Source of the DNA: an uncultured Actinomycetes bacterium
GTDB lineage: Bacteria; Actinomycetota; Actinomycetes; Nanopelagicales; Nanopelagicaceae
Assembly (NCBI GenBank): GCA_903825945.1
Contig: CAIKCJ010000026.1
Coordinates: forward strand, 1-64,000
DNA length: 64,000 bases
Direction: 5' to 3'
The first letter of the stretch is position 1; each line of letters begins with the position of its first letter. Shown here one piece after another: positions 9,255 through 17,816 of the stretch. The notes under the pieces were generated by a model that ran no database searches, was not told the DNA's origin, and saw only the letters and a program-made list of their open reading frames with translations. A program made the position numbers and the translations under genes.

Positions 9255-10010
9255 TTATCGGCGATTAAGTATGCGCTTGAAACCCCACTGAGTGGTCTTT
9301 AGCCATGCCTCGAAAACAATTCCTATGTTCATCTTGGATTGGCCATCAACCCGTTCGGTAAATTCAATAGGTACTTGTGCAATAGGCATCCGAAGCTGTG
9401 CGGCTAAAGCAACAACTTCGATCTGAAATCCGTATCCAGAAGCTTGCATGTCAGATTGGAGAATCTCTTTGACGAGCTTCATGCTCAAGACCCTAAATCC
9501 ACTTGTGAGGTCTTTGTAAGGCAATTTCAGGGCCGCTGATGCGTACCAGGTGCCAAATCTCGAGATCAGGCGCCTGGCCAATGGCCAATTGTGGACTGAG
9601 CCGCCAGGCATCCAGCGAGTGCCAATAACAAGGTCGTGGCCTGCCTTGGCAGCCGCCAAAAGATCTCCCAATTGGGCCGGGTGATGGCTGCCATCTGCAT
9701 CCATTTCTACGACAAATTCATATTGATTAAATGATTGATTATGTTGATTATTGTGATCATTTTTGCGAGAGCTGGCCCAAGAAAACCCAGCCAGATACGC
9801 AGGGCCCAAACCAGCTTTCTGACTTCGGTGGAGAACATGAATTTTCTCGGATTTCAGGGATTCTGCAATTTCTCCGGTTCCATCCGGGGAGTTGTCATCG
9901 ACAATCAAAATGTCGATATCGCCATGCAATTCGGTGAGTTCTATTACAAGCCTCTTTAAGTTTGCACGTTCATTGAACGTTGGCAAAATTACAAGAGTGT
10001 CATTTACCAT
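9255..10010 (-). CDS. Polyprenol-phosphate mannosyltransferase (Ppm1/DPM1-like GT2)
   Basis: Family 2 glycosyltransferase that likely moves mannose from GDP-mannose to a polyprenyl phosphate for lipoglycan or protein mannosylation. Motifs are PTFNERANL, DDNSPDGT and the metal-binding DADGSH; it ends in FTERVDGQSKM-type acceptor motifs. It has no C-terminal membrane segments and no fused Lnt domain (251 residues), as in DPM1. Residues 84-96 form an Asn/Gln/His-rich insert encoded by AT-rich DNA. It overlaps the upstream exonuclease gene by 7 bases. Another GT2 donor specificity cannot be excluded. Confidence 0.85.
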   Translation of the reverse strand: MVNDTLVILPTFNERANLKRLVIELTELHGDIDILIVDDNSPDGTGEIAESLKSEKIHVLHRSQKAGLGPAYLAGFSWASSRKNDHNNQHNQSFNQYEFVVEMDADGSHHPAQLGDLLAAAKAGHDLVIGTRWMPGGSVHNWPLARRLISRFGTWYASAALKLPYKDLTSGFRVLSMKLVKEILQSDMQASGYGFQIEVVALAAQLRMPIAQVPIEFTERVDGQSKMNIGIVFEAWLKTTQWGFKRILNRR

Positions 10011-10903
10011 CCGAGCGCCGAAATCATGCGATCGATCGAAGCTCCTAAATTGAATTCATTCTTATATCGGTAAATTTCTTCGAGCGTTGCCGGCGCTTGA
10101 GGCATATCAAATTTCATCGGTGGAATCGGAACATCTAAGGCGCAGTGCACGATTGTTGGAGCGATGGAAATATATTCACTTGATTCAATCAGTTTCTTAC
10201 GCAAGTTCGGTGTAAGTCTTTCATCATTAGCATGTGCTGCATCAAGTGCTTCTTCAATATTGCTGAAGTTGTTTGCAATCAGAGCCGCACCTTTTTCGCC
10301 TATTCCTTTAACGCCTGGAAGACCATCGGATGCATCGCCTCGGATCAGGGCAAATAGTGCGTACCTATCCCCCGGGATTTCGTACTTTCGAGCTATCCAA
10401 TTAATATCGACAAGATCGTGATTGGCCAAACCTTTTGCTAGGTAGACAACTTTCACGCGACGTTTATCATTTACTAACTGGAACAAATCACGATCTCCGG
10501 TAGCAATGAAAGTAGGACCACGTTCGCGCACACTTACTGTCGCAATAACATCATCTGCCTCGTAATTGTCAACACCTACATTCGGAATTGAAAATGCATC
10601 GAGGATATCTAGCAATATTGGTATCTGTGGTGTCAAAGTATCTGGCTCTGCCTCTTCGCCATCGTCATCGACGCGATTAGCTTTGTAACCAGGGAATAGA
10701 TCAGTGCGCCATGTTGGGCGCCAATCCCCCTCAGTTGCGCAGAGAATTCGCGATGGTTGGTATTGCGAAATTAGCCGGGCGGACATATCGAGAAAACCTT
10801 TGATGGCGTTAACTGGTGAACCATCAGGTGCGACAAGTGAGTCTGGCATTCCGTAGTAAGCCCGATACCAGAGAGATGCACTGTCGAGAAGGAGAAGTGT
10901 CAT
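10004..10903 (-). CDS. 5'-3' exonuclease, PolI-like N-terminal nuclease (Rv2090 type)
   Basis: Stand-alone FEN-like nuclease of 299 residues, homologous to the 5' nuclease domain of DNA polymerase I. The acidic metal-ligand motifs are LLDSASLWYRAYYG, YEADDVIAT and ATGDRDLF, and the helix-3-turn-helix is GDASDGLPGVKGIGEKGA. Likely removes flaps or RNA primers in replication and repair. It overlaps helY by 4 bases (ATGA), the same neighbour as in M. tuberculosis. A true DNA polymerase I is not in the window. Confidence 0.88.
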   Translation of the reverse strand: MTLLLLDSASLWYRAYYGMPDSLVAPDGSPVNAIKGFLDMSARLISQYQPSRILCATEGDWRPTWRTDLFPGYKANRVDDDGEEAEPDTLTPQIPILLDILDAFSIPNVGVDNYEADDVIATVSVRERGPTFIATGDRDLFQLVNDKRRVKVVYLAKGLANHDLVDINWIARKYEIPGDRYALFALIRGDASDGLPGVKGIGEKGAALIANNFSNIEEALDAAHANDERLTPNLRKKLIESSEYISIAPTIVHCALDVPIPPMKFDMPQAPATLEEIYRYKNEFNLGASIDRMISALGW

Positions 10904-13299
10904 GCAACTATTCCAGCGTAGGAAACAATTCCACGGTCAATCCGCTTGAGTGCATTATCAACTGTCTGCGACAGATGAGGTGATGCGTTACCTATTTGTC
11001 GCAGGAGATCAATGATCTGCTTCATCGCACGCACAAAATCCCCAACCGTGAGTTCTGTTCCGCGAAGGATTGCAGCCAATGAATGACCACTCGCCCATCG
11101 ATAAGAAGCCCAGCAGAATGCAAGATCAGGTTCACGCATTGGCTCTAATCCGATATCAACTTCTGAACGCTGGATATCTGCCCAGCAGGTAACGAGATCG
11201 TTAAGTACTTCTTCGACCTCACCCCTAGGAATCTTAGGAGATTCATCACGCCTTGCTTCGAAAACAAGTGCCGAAAGAACTGAGACCATCTCTGGACCAT
11301 CCAAGGTATCAAAGCTGCCGGCTTTAATCATCTGCGCGATAAGTAAGTCAGTTTCTCCATAAATATTTGCAAGCAAAGTTCCCCACTGGGTGATGACCCC
11401 ATTTTTGAGGTAACCATATTTTTCGAGCATAACTTGGACAAGATCAAATCTCTTAGCTATCAAATCAGTTCGACTGCTCACGCGATCTTCAAGTCCACGT
11501 GTCTCGCGGGCAAGTCGATCAAGACGTTCGGCTATGCGTGAATGTTCCTCGCGCTCTGAACAACCATGACACGGATGTGCGCGTAGAGCACGCCTAGCAG
11601 CAACTAGCTCATCCTCGGCAATTACCCGCTTGGCTTTAGTCATCTTGGCCAGCGCTTTTTCTATAGCTTTTATCTCAGAACGGATAGCGGCATACTCCAC
11701 AAAATCACCTTGATGGCAGGCCATCTCGCCCATGAGTTCCGCACTGGCAGATTGATTACGTTTAATCTGTCTAGCAAGGCCAACGACCGCTTTGTCGGCT
11801 TGATACTGTGCGAATGATGACTCAAGAGAAGTTCGCGCACGTTCGGCGCCAAAACGCGAGATCAGATTGATTGTCATGTTGTATGTTGGCTTGAAACTGC
11901 TCTTGAGCGGGTATGCGCGAGTGGAAGCAAGACCTGCTACCGATCCAGAATCTACCTCTTTGCTCCAGAGAATGACGGCATTTCCCTCGATATCAATTCC
12001 ACGACGGCCGGCTCTCCCAGTGAGCTGAGTGAACTCTCCCGGACTTATCGAAACATGTGACTCGCCATTCCACTTCATCAACTTTTCGAGAACAACCGTG
12101 CGAGCGGGCATATTGATGCCCATGGCCAGCGTCTCTGTGGCAAAGACGCATTTAACGAGACCGCGTTGGAATAACTCCTCGACAGTTTCTTTAAATGAAG
12201 GCAATAGGCCAGCGTGGTGCGCAGCTATTCCACGTTCTAGACCATCGAGCCATTCTGAGAATCCGAGGACAACCAAATCTTCTTCAGGAATATTCGCGGT
12301 CGCGCGAAAGACGACTTCTCGAATTTCTGATCGTTCTTGGGCATTGGTTAAACGGATACCCGCCTTTACGCATTGGTGAACTGCAGCAGAACAAGCGTTA
12401 CGGGAGAATATAAATGTTATTGCAGGCAGTAGACCTTCACGATCTAAACGTTCGATAACTTCGGCTCGATTTAGCGCACGCGAGGTAGGAGTGAGTTGGC
12501 TCTTATCCTGCCAATTACCGCCCCTCCCCTTCTTGGAATCGTAAGATCCGCGAACCTTGCGCAACGAGTCCTTTTCAAGTCTGACAATTTCAGGATTAAC
12601 TTTGCCTTCATCTACGAAGAGATCAAGAAGCTGATGTCCAAAGAGAACATGTTGGTAGAGCGGAACTGGGCGTGTTTCCGAGACAATTACATCGGTATTT
12701 CCGCGCACTGCACCTAGCCAATCACCAAACTCTTCCGCATTTGAGACAGTGGCTGAGAGTGAGGCGACCTGAATTGATTCAGGTAAGTGAATGAGAATTT
12801 CTTCCCAGACTGCTCCCCTAAATTTGTCTGCTAGATAGTGGACTTCATCCATCACCACATACTGGAGATTGCGAAGCGTGTGGCTTTCGGCATAGATCAT
12901 GTTTCGCAAAACTTCGGTCGTCATAACGACGATCTGCGCCTCGGAATTGACGCTGGTGTCACCAGTGAGGAGGCCTACCTTCTCCTCACCAAACATCTCT
13001 TTAAAATCAGAGAATTTCTGATTCGATAACGCCTTGATCGGTGCCGTATAGAAGCATTTTTTGCCAGTGGCTATTGCCAAGAAAGCGGCAAACTCGCCAA
13101 CAATTGTCTTTCCTGCGCCGGTTGGAGCTGCGACAAGGACCCCGTGTCCATCCTCAAGGGAATGGCATCCTTCGATTTGGAATGGATCTAGTGGGAAATC
13201 GAATGTGTCGCAAAATTCTCTCGTGCGTTTATATTTATTCGCCGATTTTGCGGCAGCAAAGCGTTCCGCAGGTGAACGATCATCGCTCATGTCGTTCAT
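10900..13299 (-). CDS. helY: DEVH-box RNA helicase HelY (Ski2/Mtr4-like)
   Basis: Superfamily 2 helicase with a Ski2-like core. Motifs: AAPTGAGKT (Walker A), MDEVHYL (DEVH), SLSATVSN, and LTGRAGRRGID (motif VI), then a helical C-terminal region with CHGCSEREEH. An earlier in-frame start at 13365 would overlap tatC. The ATG at 13299 is preceded by AAAGGA with good spacing and gives 799 residues, so it is chosen. It lies in the pafB-pafC-tatA-tatC-helY operon order conserved in actinobacteria. Probably works in RNA turnover; the substrate is unknown. Confidence 0.9.
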   Translation of the reverse strand: MNDMSDDRSPAERFAAAKSANKYKRTREFCDTFDFPLDPFQIEGCHSLEDGHGVLVAAPTGAGKTIVGEFAAFLAIATGKKCFYTAPIKALSNQKFSDFKEMFGEEKVGLLTGDTSVNSEAQIVVMTTEVLRNMIYAESHTLRNLQYVVMDEVHYLADKFRGAVWEEILIHLPESIQVASLSATVSNAEEFGDWLGAVRGNTDVIVSETRPVPLYQHVLFGHQLLDLFVDEGKVNPEIVRLEKDSLRKVRGSYDSKKGRGGNWQDKSQLTPTSRALNRAEVIERLDREGLLPAITFIFSRNACSAAVHQCVKAGIRLTNAQERSEIREVVFRATANIPEEDLVVLGFSEWLDGLERGIAAHHAGLLPSFKETVEELFQRGLVKCVFATETLAMGINMPARTVVLEKLMKWNGESHVSISPGEFTQLTGRAGRRGIDIEGNAVILWSKEVDSGSVAGLASTRAYPLKSSFKPTYNMTINLISRFGAERARTSLESSFAQYQADKAVVGLARQIKRNQSASAELMGEMACHQGDFVEYAAIRSEIKAIEKALAKMTKAKRVIAEDELVAARRALRAHPCHGCSEREEHSRIAERLDRLARETRGLEDRVSSRTDLIAKRFDLVQVMLEKYGYLKNGVITQWGTLLANIYGETDLLIAQMIKAGSFDTLDGPEMVSVLSALVFEARRDESPKIPRGEVEEVLNDLVTCWADIQRSEVDIGLEPMREPDLAFCWASYRWASGHSLAAILRGTELTVGDFVRAMKQIIDLLRQIGNASPHLSQTVDNALKRIDRGIVSYAGIVA

Positions 13300-13330
13300 C
13301 AAATTACGTCCTTTAACTTTTCGATTATAT

Positions 13331-14095
13331 TCATTCGACCGACGCGCGAACTCGATGGCGATCATTTGCTATTGCTATTCCAGCAGCAGCAAAATAGAAG
13401 ATGACAAGTGGTACTGCTAATAGCAGCATCGTGAATGGGTCACTTGTGGGAACAAAAGTCGCTGAGAAGACCGTAATTGCGAATACGGCGATACGCCACG
13501 GCTTAATAATTGCTCGACCCGAGAGTATTCCTACGACGTTGAGGGCGACGAGAAATACCGGCAGCTCAAAAGCCAATCCAAAAAGTACAATCAAGTGAAG
13601 AACGAAACTGAGGTAGTCGCTGAATTTAATCAGGTTGGTCAGATTCGTAGGAGTGAATCCAAGAAGAACACGAATCGCTATTGGAAGAATCCAATATGCC
13701 AATGCAGCTCCTGCGGCAAAGAATGGTGTCGCGGCAGCAATGAAAAATAGTGAATATTTCTTCTCTTTGTTATGCAGGGCCGGTGCAACGAATGCCCAAA
13801 GTTGATAAAGCCAAAATGGAGAGGCGAGTAGAACTCCGCAGACTATTGCTACGGAAATTTGCAGATTGAGCGGTCCAAGGACTCCATCGATATACAGAGC
13901 GCCGCAATGATGGGAGGAGCTGAGATCTGTACCTAAGTCGCATACGGGCTTGGTCAGAAGGTGAATAATTTTGCTATAAAAAATCCATCCCACGCTTGAA
14001 AAGATCGCAATCGATAGTGCCGCGCGAATAATGCGCTTTCGCAATTCACGAAAATGCTCGAGCAGCGGCATCTGCCCACTGTTGCGAGTGGTCAT
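13331..14095 (-). CDS. tatC: Sec-independent translocase TatC
   Basis: Receptor core of the twin-arginine translocon that exports folded proteins. 254 residues with six hydrophobic segments; the N-terminal cytoplasmic motif PLLEHFRELRKRI and the family segment FELPVFLVAL are present. TAAGGG 7 bases before the ATG is the ribosome site and overlaps the tatA stop. Pairs with TatA just upstream; no TatB is visible nearby. Confidence 0.95.
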   Translation of the reverse strand: MTTRNSGQMPLLEHFRELRKRIIRAALSIAIFSSVGWIFYSKIIHLLTKPVCDLGTDLSSSHHCGALYIDGVLGPLNLQISVAIVCGVLLASPFWLYQLWAFVAPALHNKEKKYSLFFIAAATPFFAAGAALAYWILPIAIRVLLGFTPTNLTNLIKFSDYLSFVLHLIVLFGLAFELPVFLVALNVVGILSGRAIIKPWRIAVFAITVFSATFVPTSDPFTMLLLAVPLVIFYFAAAGIAIANDRHRVRASVE

Positions 14096-14105
14096 GAATT
14101 AACCC

Positions 14106-14291
14106 TTACTGGGAATTTTTTGCAGCTTGGTCATCCCCAGGCTTTTTATCTTCAGGAGACTTGAGTTCATCCTTGAAGATCCGTAGGGATTTAGCGACCG
14201 ATTTAGCTGAATCTGGGAGTTTTTTGGCGCCAAAGAGAACTACGAAGACAACAACAATGAGGATGATGTGCCATGGCTTAAGGTCGCCCAT
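14106..14291 (-). CDS. tatA: Sec-independent translocase TatA
   Basis: 61-residue pore-forming subunit: short N-terminus, one membrane helix ([15 protein letters not shown]), the hinge FGAKKLPD, and an amphipathic helix ending in a charged tail. AGGA lies 7 bases before the ATG. In operon with pafC and tatC. Confidence 0.95.
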   Translation of the reverse strand: MGDLKPWHIILIVVVFVVLFGAKKLPDSAKSVAKSLRIFKDELKSPEDKKPGDDQAAKNSQ

Positions 14292-14303
14292 TTAACTTCC
14301 TAT

Positions 14304-15278
14304 CTACTGTGAACCAACATCATACCCAAAAAGGGCCTGGCTGATCATCTCGGAAAAGAGAGCCTGGAGTCGAGGGTTCTCCTGGATAAGCACCTTGCCA
14401 GGCAGAGTCAGCAAGGCTCGCAGCAACCACTCCTCATTTACAGGGCGAATCCTTACCCAAAGCTCATCTCCTAGACGTTCCTGAGAATCGATGATGCCCT
14501 GATGTTCCTCTACAAATCTCATGGCTTGCACCTCTAAAACAATGGTCTGCAGCGCGGATGTTTCAAACCCAGTGGCTTCCTCTTCCCCCGTGGGTTGAGA
14601 CTGTGTGAGGGTTTCACGCGGGGAACCGATATGCGCAGACCCAAGCTGTGCGTCAAGGATGTGATCCATTCGGAATGTACGCATTTGGGCCTTGGCGTGA
14701 TCCCAGGCGTGTAGATAACCGTAACCTCGGAGGTATTCGATCTGCGTGGGAAGAACTTCTCGTTCAGTAACGACATCCGAACTCATCGCGACATATTTCA
14801 TGAGAATTGATCGTTGAGATGTAATCGCCTCCATAATCAACTCAGAGAATTGAGATATTAAAGTATCTTCGGCAGCGATGCTGACATGAAGTTCCGACTC
14901 CCCTAATGACTGCGAAATTCTCTCTTTAAGAGAATTTATTTTAGCGCAGGCAGTTGGATCAGTGGCGACTGCTTGCAATAAATCCAAGCCAAGAGCCAAG
15001 GAGATGCCTTCTTGTCGTGAAAGTTTTCTTGGAAGGTCCAGAACTTGAGGCTCACTCACCTCGATGAAATTCGGATCTTCGTAGTTGATGTCGATGAGTT
15101 CAAGATGTGAATAGCCAGGAAGGCCACACATATGAAGTAGTGAGAGATCCTGAGAAATTAGCACCGTCGATGTATTGAAAACTTTGGCAAGCTCGTCGAT
15201 CGAACTACCTGGATGCAACATCAGATACGGAATGAGATCCAGGGATCGCGATACTCTAGATAGCGCGCTCTCGTTCAT
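14304..15278 (-). CDS. pafC: WYL-domain transcription factor PafC
   Basis: Partner of PafB; in mycobacteria the PafBC heterodimer activates the LexA-independent DNA-damage response. 324 residues: N-terminal winged helix (SSIDELAKVFNTSTVLISQDL), middle WYL domain around ILMKYVAMSSD and YLRGYGYLHAWDHA (the W-Y-L triad is degenerate), and C-terminal WCX domain. Overlaps pafB by 4 bases. The Pup ligase gene pafA, after which it is named, is missing here. Confidence 0.88.
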   Translation of the reverse strand: MNESALSRVSRSLDLIPYLMLHPGSSIDELAKVFNTSTVLISQDLSLLHMCGLPGYSHLELIDINYEDPNFIEVSEPQVLDLPRKLSRQEGISLALGLDLLQAVATDPTACAKINSLKERISQSLGESELHVSIAAEDTLISQFSELIMEAITSQRSILMKYVAMSSDVVTEREVLPTQIEYLRGYGYLHAWDHAKAQMRTFRMDHILDAQLGSAHIGSPRETLTQSQPTGEEEATGFETSALQTIVLEVQAMRFVEEHQGIIDSQERLGDELWVRIRPVNEEWLLRALLTLPGKVLIQENPRLQALFSEMISQALFGYDVGSQ

Positions 15279-16210
15279 GAGAGTTTCTCTTTGAGTCGAC
15301 GGATAGCAAGTTCGCGAAGTTCTTGTGGTTCCACCGCGATGACGTCATCGACATGCCATAAAACCTGACTCGCAAGGGTGTAGAGATCTGCATCATGAAA
15401 TTCGATGAGGTCCCAGGTTTCATCAAGCGGGGTAACACTGCCTCGAGCCCGCAAGGCATGTGCTCGACTCTTGCGAATTTTGAGAGCGCAGAGGTACGTC
15501 TGTGTCGGAATCATCGCGGTGAGGTGCGGCCTTGAATCAAATCCTGCGGGTATCTCGTAAGCAGATTTCTTTTTAACTACCTCGATGCTTCCCGAAATTC
15601 GTTTTAATTTGAATACGCGTATCTCACCCTTCTCGATGTCGTTTCCAATCAGATACCAAAAGCCATGCCACAAAGTAAGTTCATAAGGCTCTACATGTCG
15701 CTGGGAAATCTTTGTAGATTCGTATGTGAATGAAATTCTTGATCTCGTATCTATAGCACCAAGTATTGGCTCGAAATGTTGCGATGAAGTGTCGTCGATC
15801 AGAATAGTCGCGCCTAATTCGCCAGGGTCGTTAAACAACTCTGAGCCGTCAATTTTGGCAAGTGCGCGTGTGCCCGCGTAAGTGAGGGTTTCATCTCGCC
15901 ACAATTTTCCTGCTAACGAGATATACGCCAAATCTTCGGCGCTCAACTCACCTAGATTCAGACCATAGGAATCCCTGGTGATCCGATATCCAACCTCATC
16001 CTCGAAAAAGGCGTCGTGGGTGCCTACCTCGATGTCAATCCCTAAATTTCGCAGTTCGTCCTTGTCTCGCTCGAACATGCGCTCCATGGTTTCCGAAGAT
16101 CCTTCATATCCAGCCACATCACGAAAGATCTCTGATTTGGCGAGATATCTCTTGCTCCCCAAAAGGGCGATCGTAAGGTTGATCAACCGCTCCGCTTTGC
16201 GTTCAGACAT
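15275..16210 (-). CDS. pafB: WYL-domain transcription factor PafB
   Basis: First gene of the paf-tat-helY operon. 311 residues: N-terminal winged helix with YLAKSEIFRDV, WYL domain with RISFTYESTK, RHVEPYELTLWHGFWYLIG, and a C-terminal extension. WYL domains are thought to sense single-stranded nucleic acid. No ribosome site precedes the ATG; a -10-like box lies 6 bases upstream, indicating leaderless expression. Diverges from the FKBP gene across 79 bases. Confidence 0.9.
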   Translation of the reverse strand: MSERKAERLINLTIALLGSKRYLAKSEIFRDVAGYEGSSETMERMFERDKDELRNLGIDIEVGTHDAFFEDEVGYRITRDSYGLNLGELSAEDLAYISLAGKLWRDETLTYAGTRALAKIDGSELFNDPGELGATILIDDTSSQHFEPILGAIDTRSRISFTYESTKISQRHVEPYELTLWHGFWYLIGNDIEKGEIRVFKLKRISGSIEVVKKKSAYEIPAGFDSRPHLTAMIPTQTYLCALKIRKSRAHALRARGSVTPLDETWDLIEFHDADLYTLASQVLWHVDDVIAVEPQELRELAIRRLKEKLS

Positions 16211-16216
16211 GGCCTG

Positions 16217-16222
16217 AGCCTA
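16217..16222 (-). promoter_or_regulatory. Candidate -10 (TAGGCT) of a leaderless pafB transcript
   Basis: On the minus strand TAGGCT is followed by 6 bases and then the pafB ATG, with no ribosome site in between. No clear -35 was found. Confidence 0.5.
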
Positions 16223-16289
16223 CGGCTTTGCTAGGATCGTTCAGTTGATTTAAGTGAATATGTTTATGAATAGTTAGAAAGGAAAAGTG

Positions 16290-16892
16290 ATGAGCAAAAA
16301 ATCATCCAAAGTTTCAGCCATCGTTGTTGTAGTTATATTGGCGGCGAGCTTGGTGCTTACTTTTACGCACAAGAAGAGCGCAGCCTCATCTTCTGCATCG
16401 CAATCCTCTCAATCCTCTCAATCCTCTCAATCCTCTCAATCCCCTCAAGTTCCCCAGCCAACCCAGAGCCCACAATCCCAAGGAAAGGCCTCAGCCGTGA
16501 CCCAAGCAGAACTTCCAACAGTTTCAGCTATTGCAGGACAAGCCCCTGCAATCAGCAAGCCAGCCGGAGATCCTCCAGCCACATTGGTCACTAAAGACAT
16601 CATCGTTGGAAATGGCGCTACTGCCACTTCTGCTTCAACCGTAACCGCGCAATACGTTCTCATGTCGTGGAAGAGCGGCGCAGTTCTTCAATCGTCCTGG
16701 TCCCAAGGCCCAGCCACATTCCCACTTTCAGCAGTTATTCCTGGATGGCAACAAGGTATCCCAGGCATGAAAGTTGGCGGACGTCGACTTCTTGTTGTTC
16801 CACCAGCACTCGGATATGGCACAGCTGGATCAGGCCCGGTTGGTCCTAATGAGACACTCGTCTTCGTTGTCGATTTAACTGCCGCCAAATAG
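16290..16892 (+). CDS. Membrane-anchored FKBP-type peptidyl-prolyl isomerase
   Basis: Extracytoplasmic proline isomerase/chaperone of 200 residues. N-terminal signal-anchor (AIVVVVILAASLVLTF) without a lipobox, then a Ser/Gln/Pro-rich linker with five SSQ-type repeats (residues 38-52), then a degenerate C-terminal FKBP domain with VTAQYVLMSW, IPGWQQGIPGMKVGGRR, VPPALGYG and LVFVVDL. A GTG at 16287 precedes the ATG, but AAAGGA at 16278-16283 is 6 bases from the ATG, so that start is used. FKBP genes commonly flank pafA/pafB in actinobacteria. Confidence 0.88.
   Translation: MSKKSSKVSAIVVVVILAASLVLTFTHKKSAASSSASQSSQSSQSSQSSQSPQVPQPTQSPQSQGKASAVTQAELPTVSAIAGQAPAISKPAGDPPATLVTKDIIVGNGATATSASTVTAQYVLMSWKSGAVLQSSWSQGPATFPLSAVIPGWQQGIPGMKVGGRRLLVVPPALGYGTAGSGPVGPNETLVFVVDLTAAK
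16401..16445 (+). repeat. 9-base tandem repeat, five copies, in the FKBP linker
   Basis: The unit CAATCCTCT occurs four times exactly and once with one mismatch, in frame, encoding Gln-Ser-Ser. Length change by slippage would alter only the linker. Confidence 0.9.
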
Positions 16893-16903
16893 TTTCTAAA
16901 GTT

Positions 16904-17767
16904 TTACTCGACTACCGCTTCATCTTCAGGAAGTCCGTAGGCGCCTTTTGATGGGCGTCTACGGCGAAGAGGCGCTGTAACACCTGGTGCCAATCGACGC
17001 GCCTGGATGAGAAACCCAGTGTGTCCAATCATGCGATGTACGGGACGAACCGCCAAGCCTTCGTGATGCCATTGGCGTATCAAAGACTCGCTTGATTCTG
17101 GTTCGGTAAATCTTCCGGAAGCTTTAATGGCCTCTGCCATTGCTGAGAGCTGTGTAGTAGTAGCAACATACGCAAGCAATACACCTCCGGGATGAAGAAC
17201 CTCATCGGCCATAGCCACACACTCCCATGGAGCCAGCATGTCGAGAATAATGCGATCGTATTTCTTTGTGTGCGCGTGATCTTGAACAGATCCGAGAGTC
17301 AAACTCCAGTTTTTCGGAACACCCGAGAAATAGTTATCTACATTCTTACTCGCGATATCAGCAAATTCTTGACGGCGCTCAAATGAGTCTACGGAACCGT
17401 CAGGGCCTACAGCTCGAAGTAAGGAGATGCTAAGAGCTCCGGAACCAACCCCTGCTTCAAGCACTGCATCACCTGGGCCTACATCTGCAAATCCCAAGAT
17501 CAGGGCGGCGTCTTTGGGATAGACAATCGTGGCGCCTCGAGGCATTGAGAGCACGTAGTCTGCAAGCAAAGGTTTGAATGCAAGGAATTTGAGACCAGCG
17601 GTAGTTTCCACCACGCTTCCTTGTGGCAACCCCGCGATGTTGTCGTGGATCAGCCAGCCTTTATGCGTATGCCACTCCCCGCCTTCTTTGAGAGTGATCG
17701 TATGAAGTTTTCCTTTGGCGTCAGTGAGCTGAACACGATCGCCATAAGCAAAATGTGGATTCTTCAT
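16904..17767 (-). CDS. trmI: tRNA (adenine(58)-N1)-methyltransferase TrmI
   Basis: SAM-dependent methylation of A58 in the tRNA T-loop. 287 residues from the chosen start: N-terminal beta domain, SAM motif VLEAGVGSGALSISLL, and LDMLAPWE in the catalytic core. An upstream in-frame start would run into metH; the ATG at 17767 has AAGGAG 5 bases ahead and is preferred. In mycobacteria this gene neighbours the proteasome locus, which is absent here. The tail is Arg-rich. Confidence 0.9.
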   Translation of the reverse strand: MKNPHFAYGDRVQLTDAKGKLHTITLKEGGEWHTHKGWLIHDNIAGLPQGSVVETTAGLKFLAFKPLLADYVLSMPRGATIVYPKDAALILGFADVGPGDAVLEAGVGSGALSISLLRAVGPDGSVDSFERRQEFADIASKNVDNYFSGVPKNWSLTLGSVQDHAHTKKYDRIILDMLAPWECVAMADEVLHPGGVLLAYVATTTQLSAMAEAIKASGRFTEPESSESLIRQWHHEGLAVRPVHRMIGHTGFLIQARRLAPGVTAPLRRRRPSKGAYGLPEDEAVVE

Positions 17768-17816
17768 AGCATCTCCTTCAAGAGAATAGGTGTTGAGATG
17801 AGGTTTAGCTTGTCGA

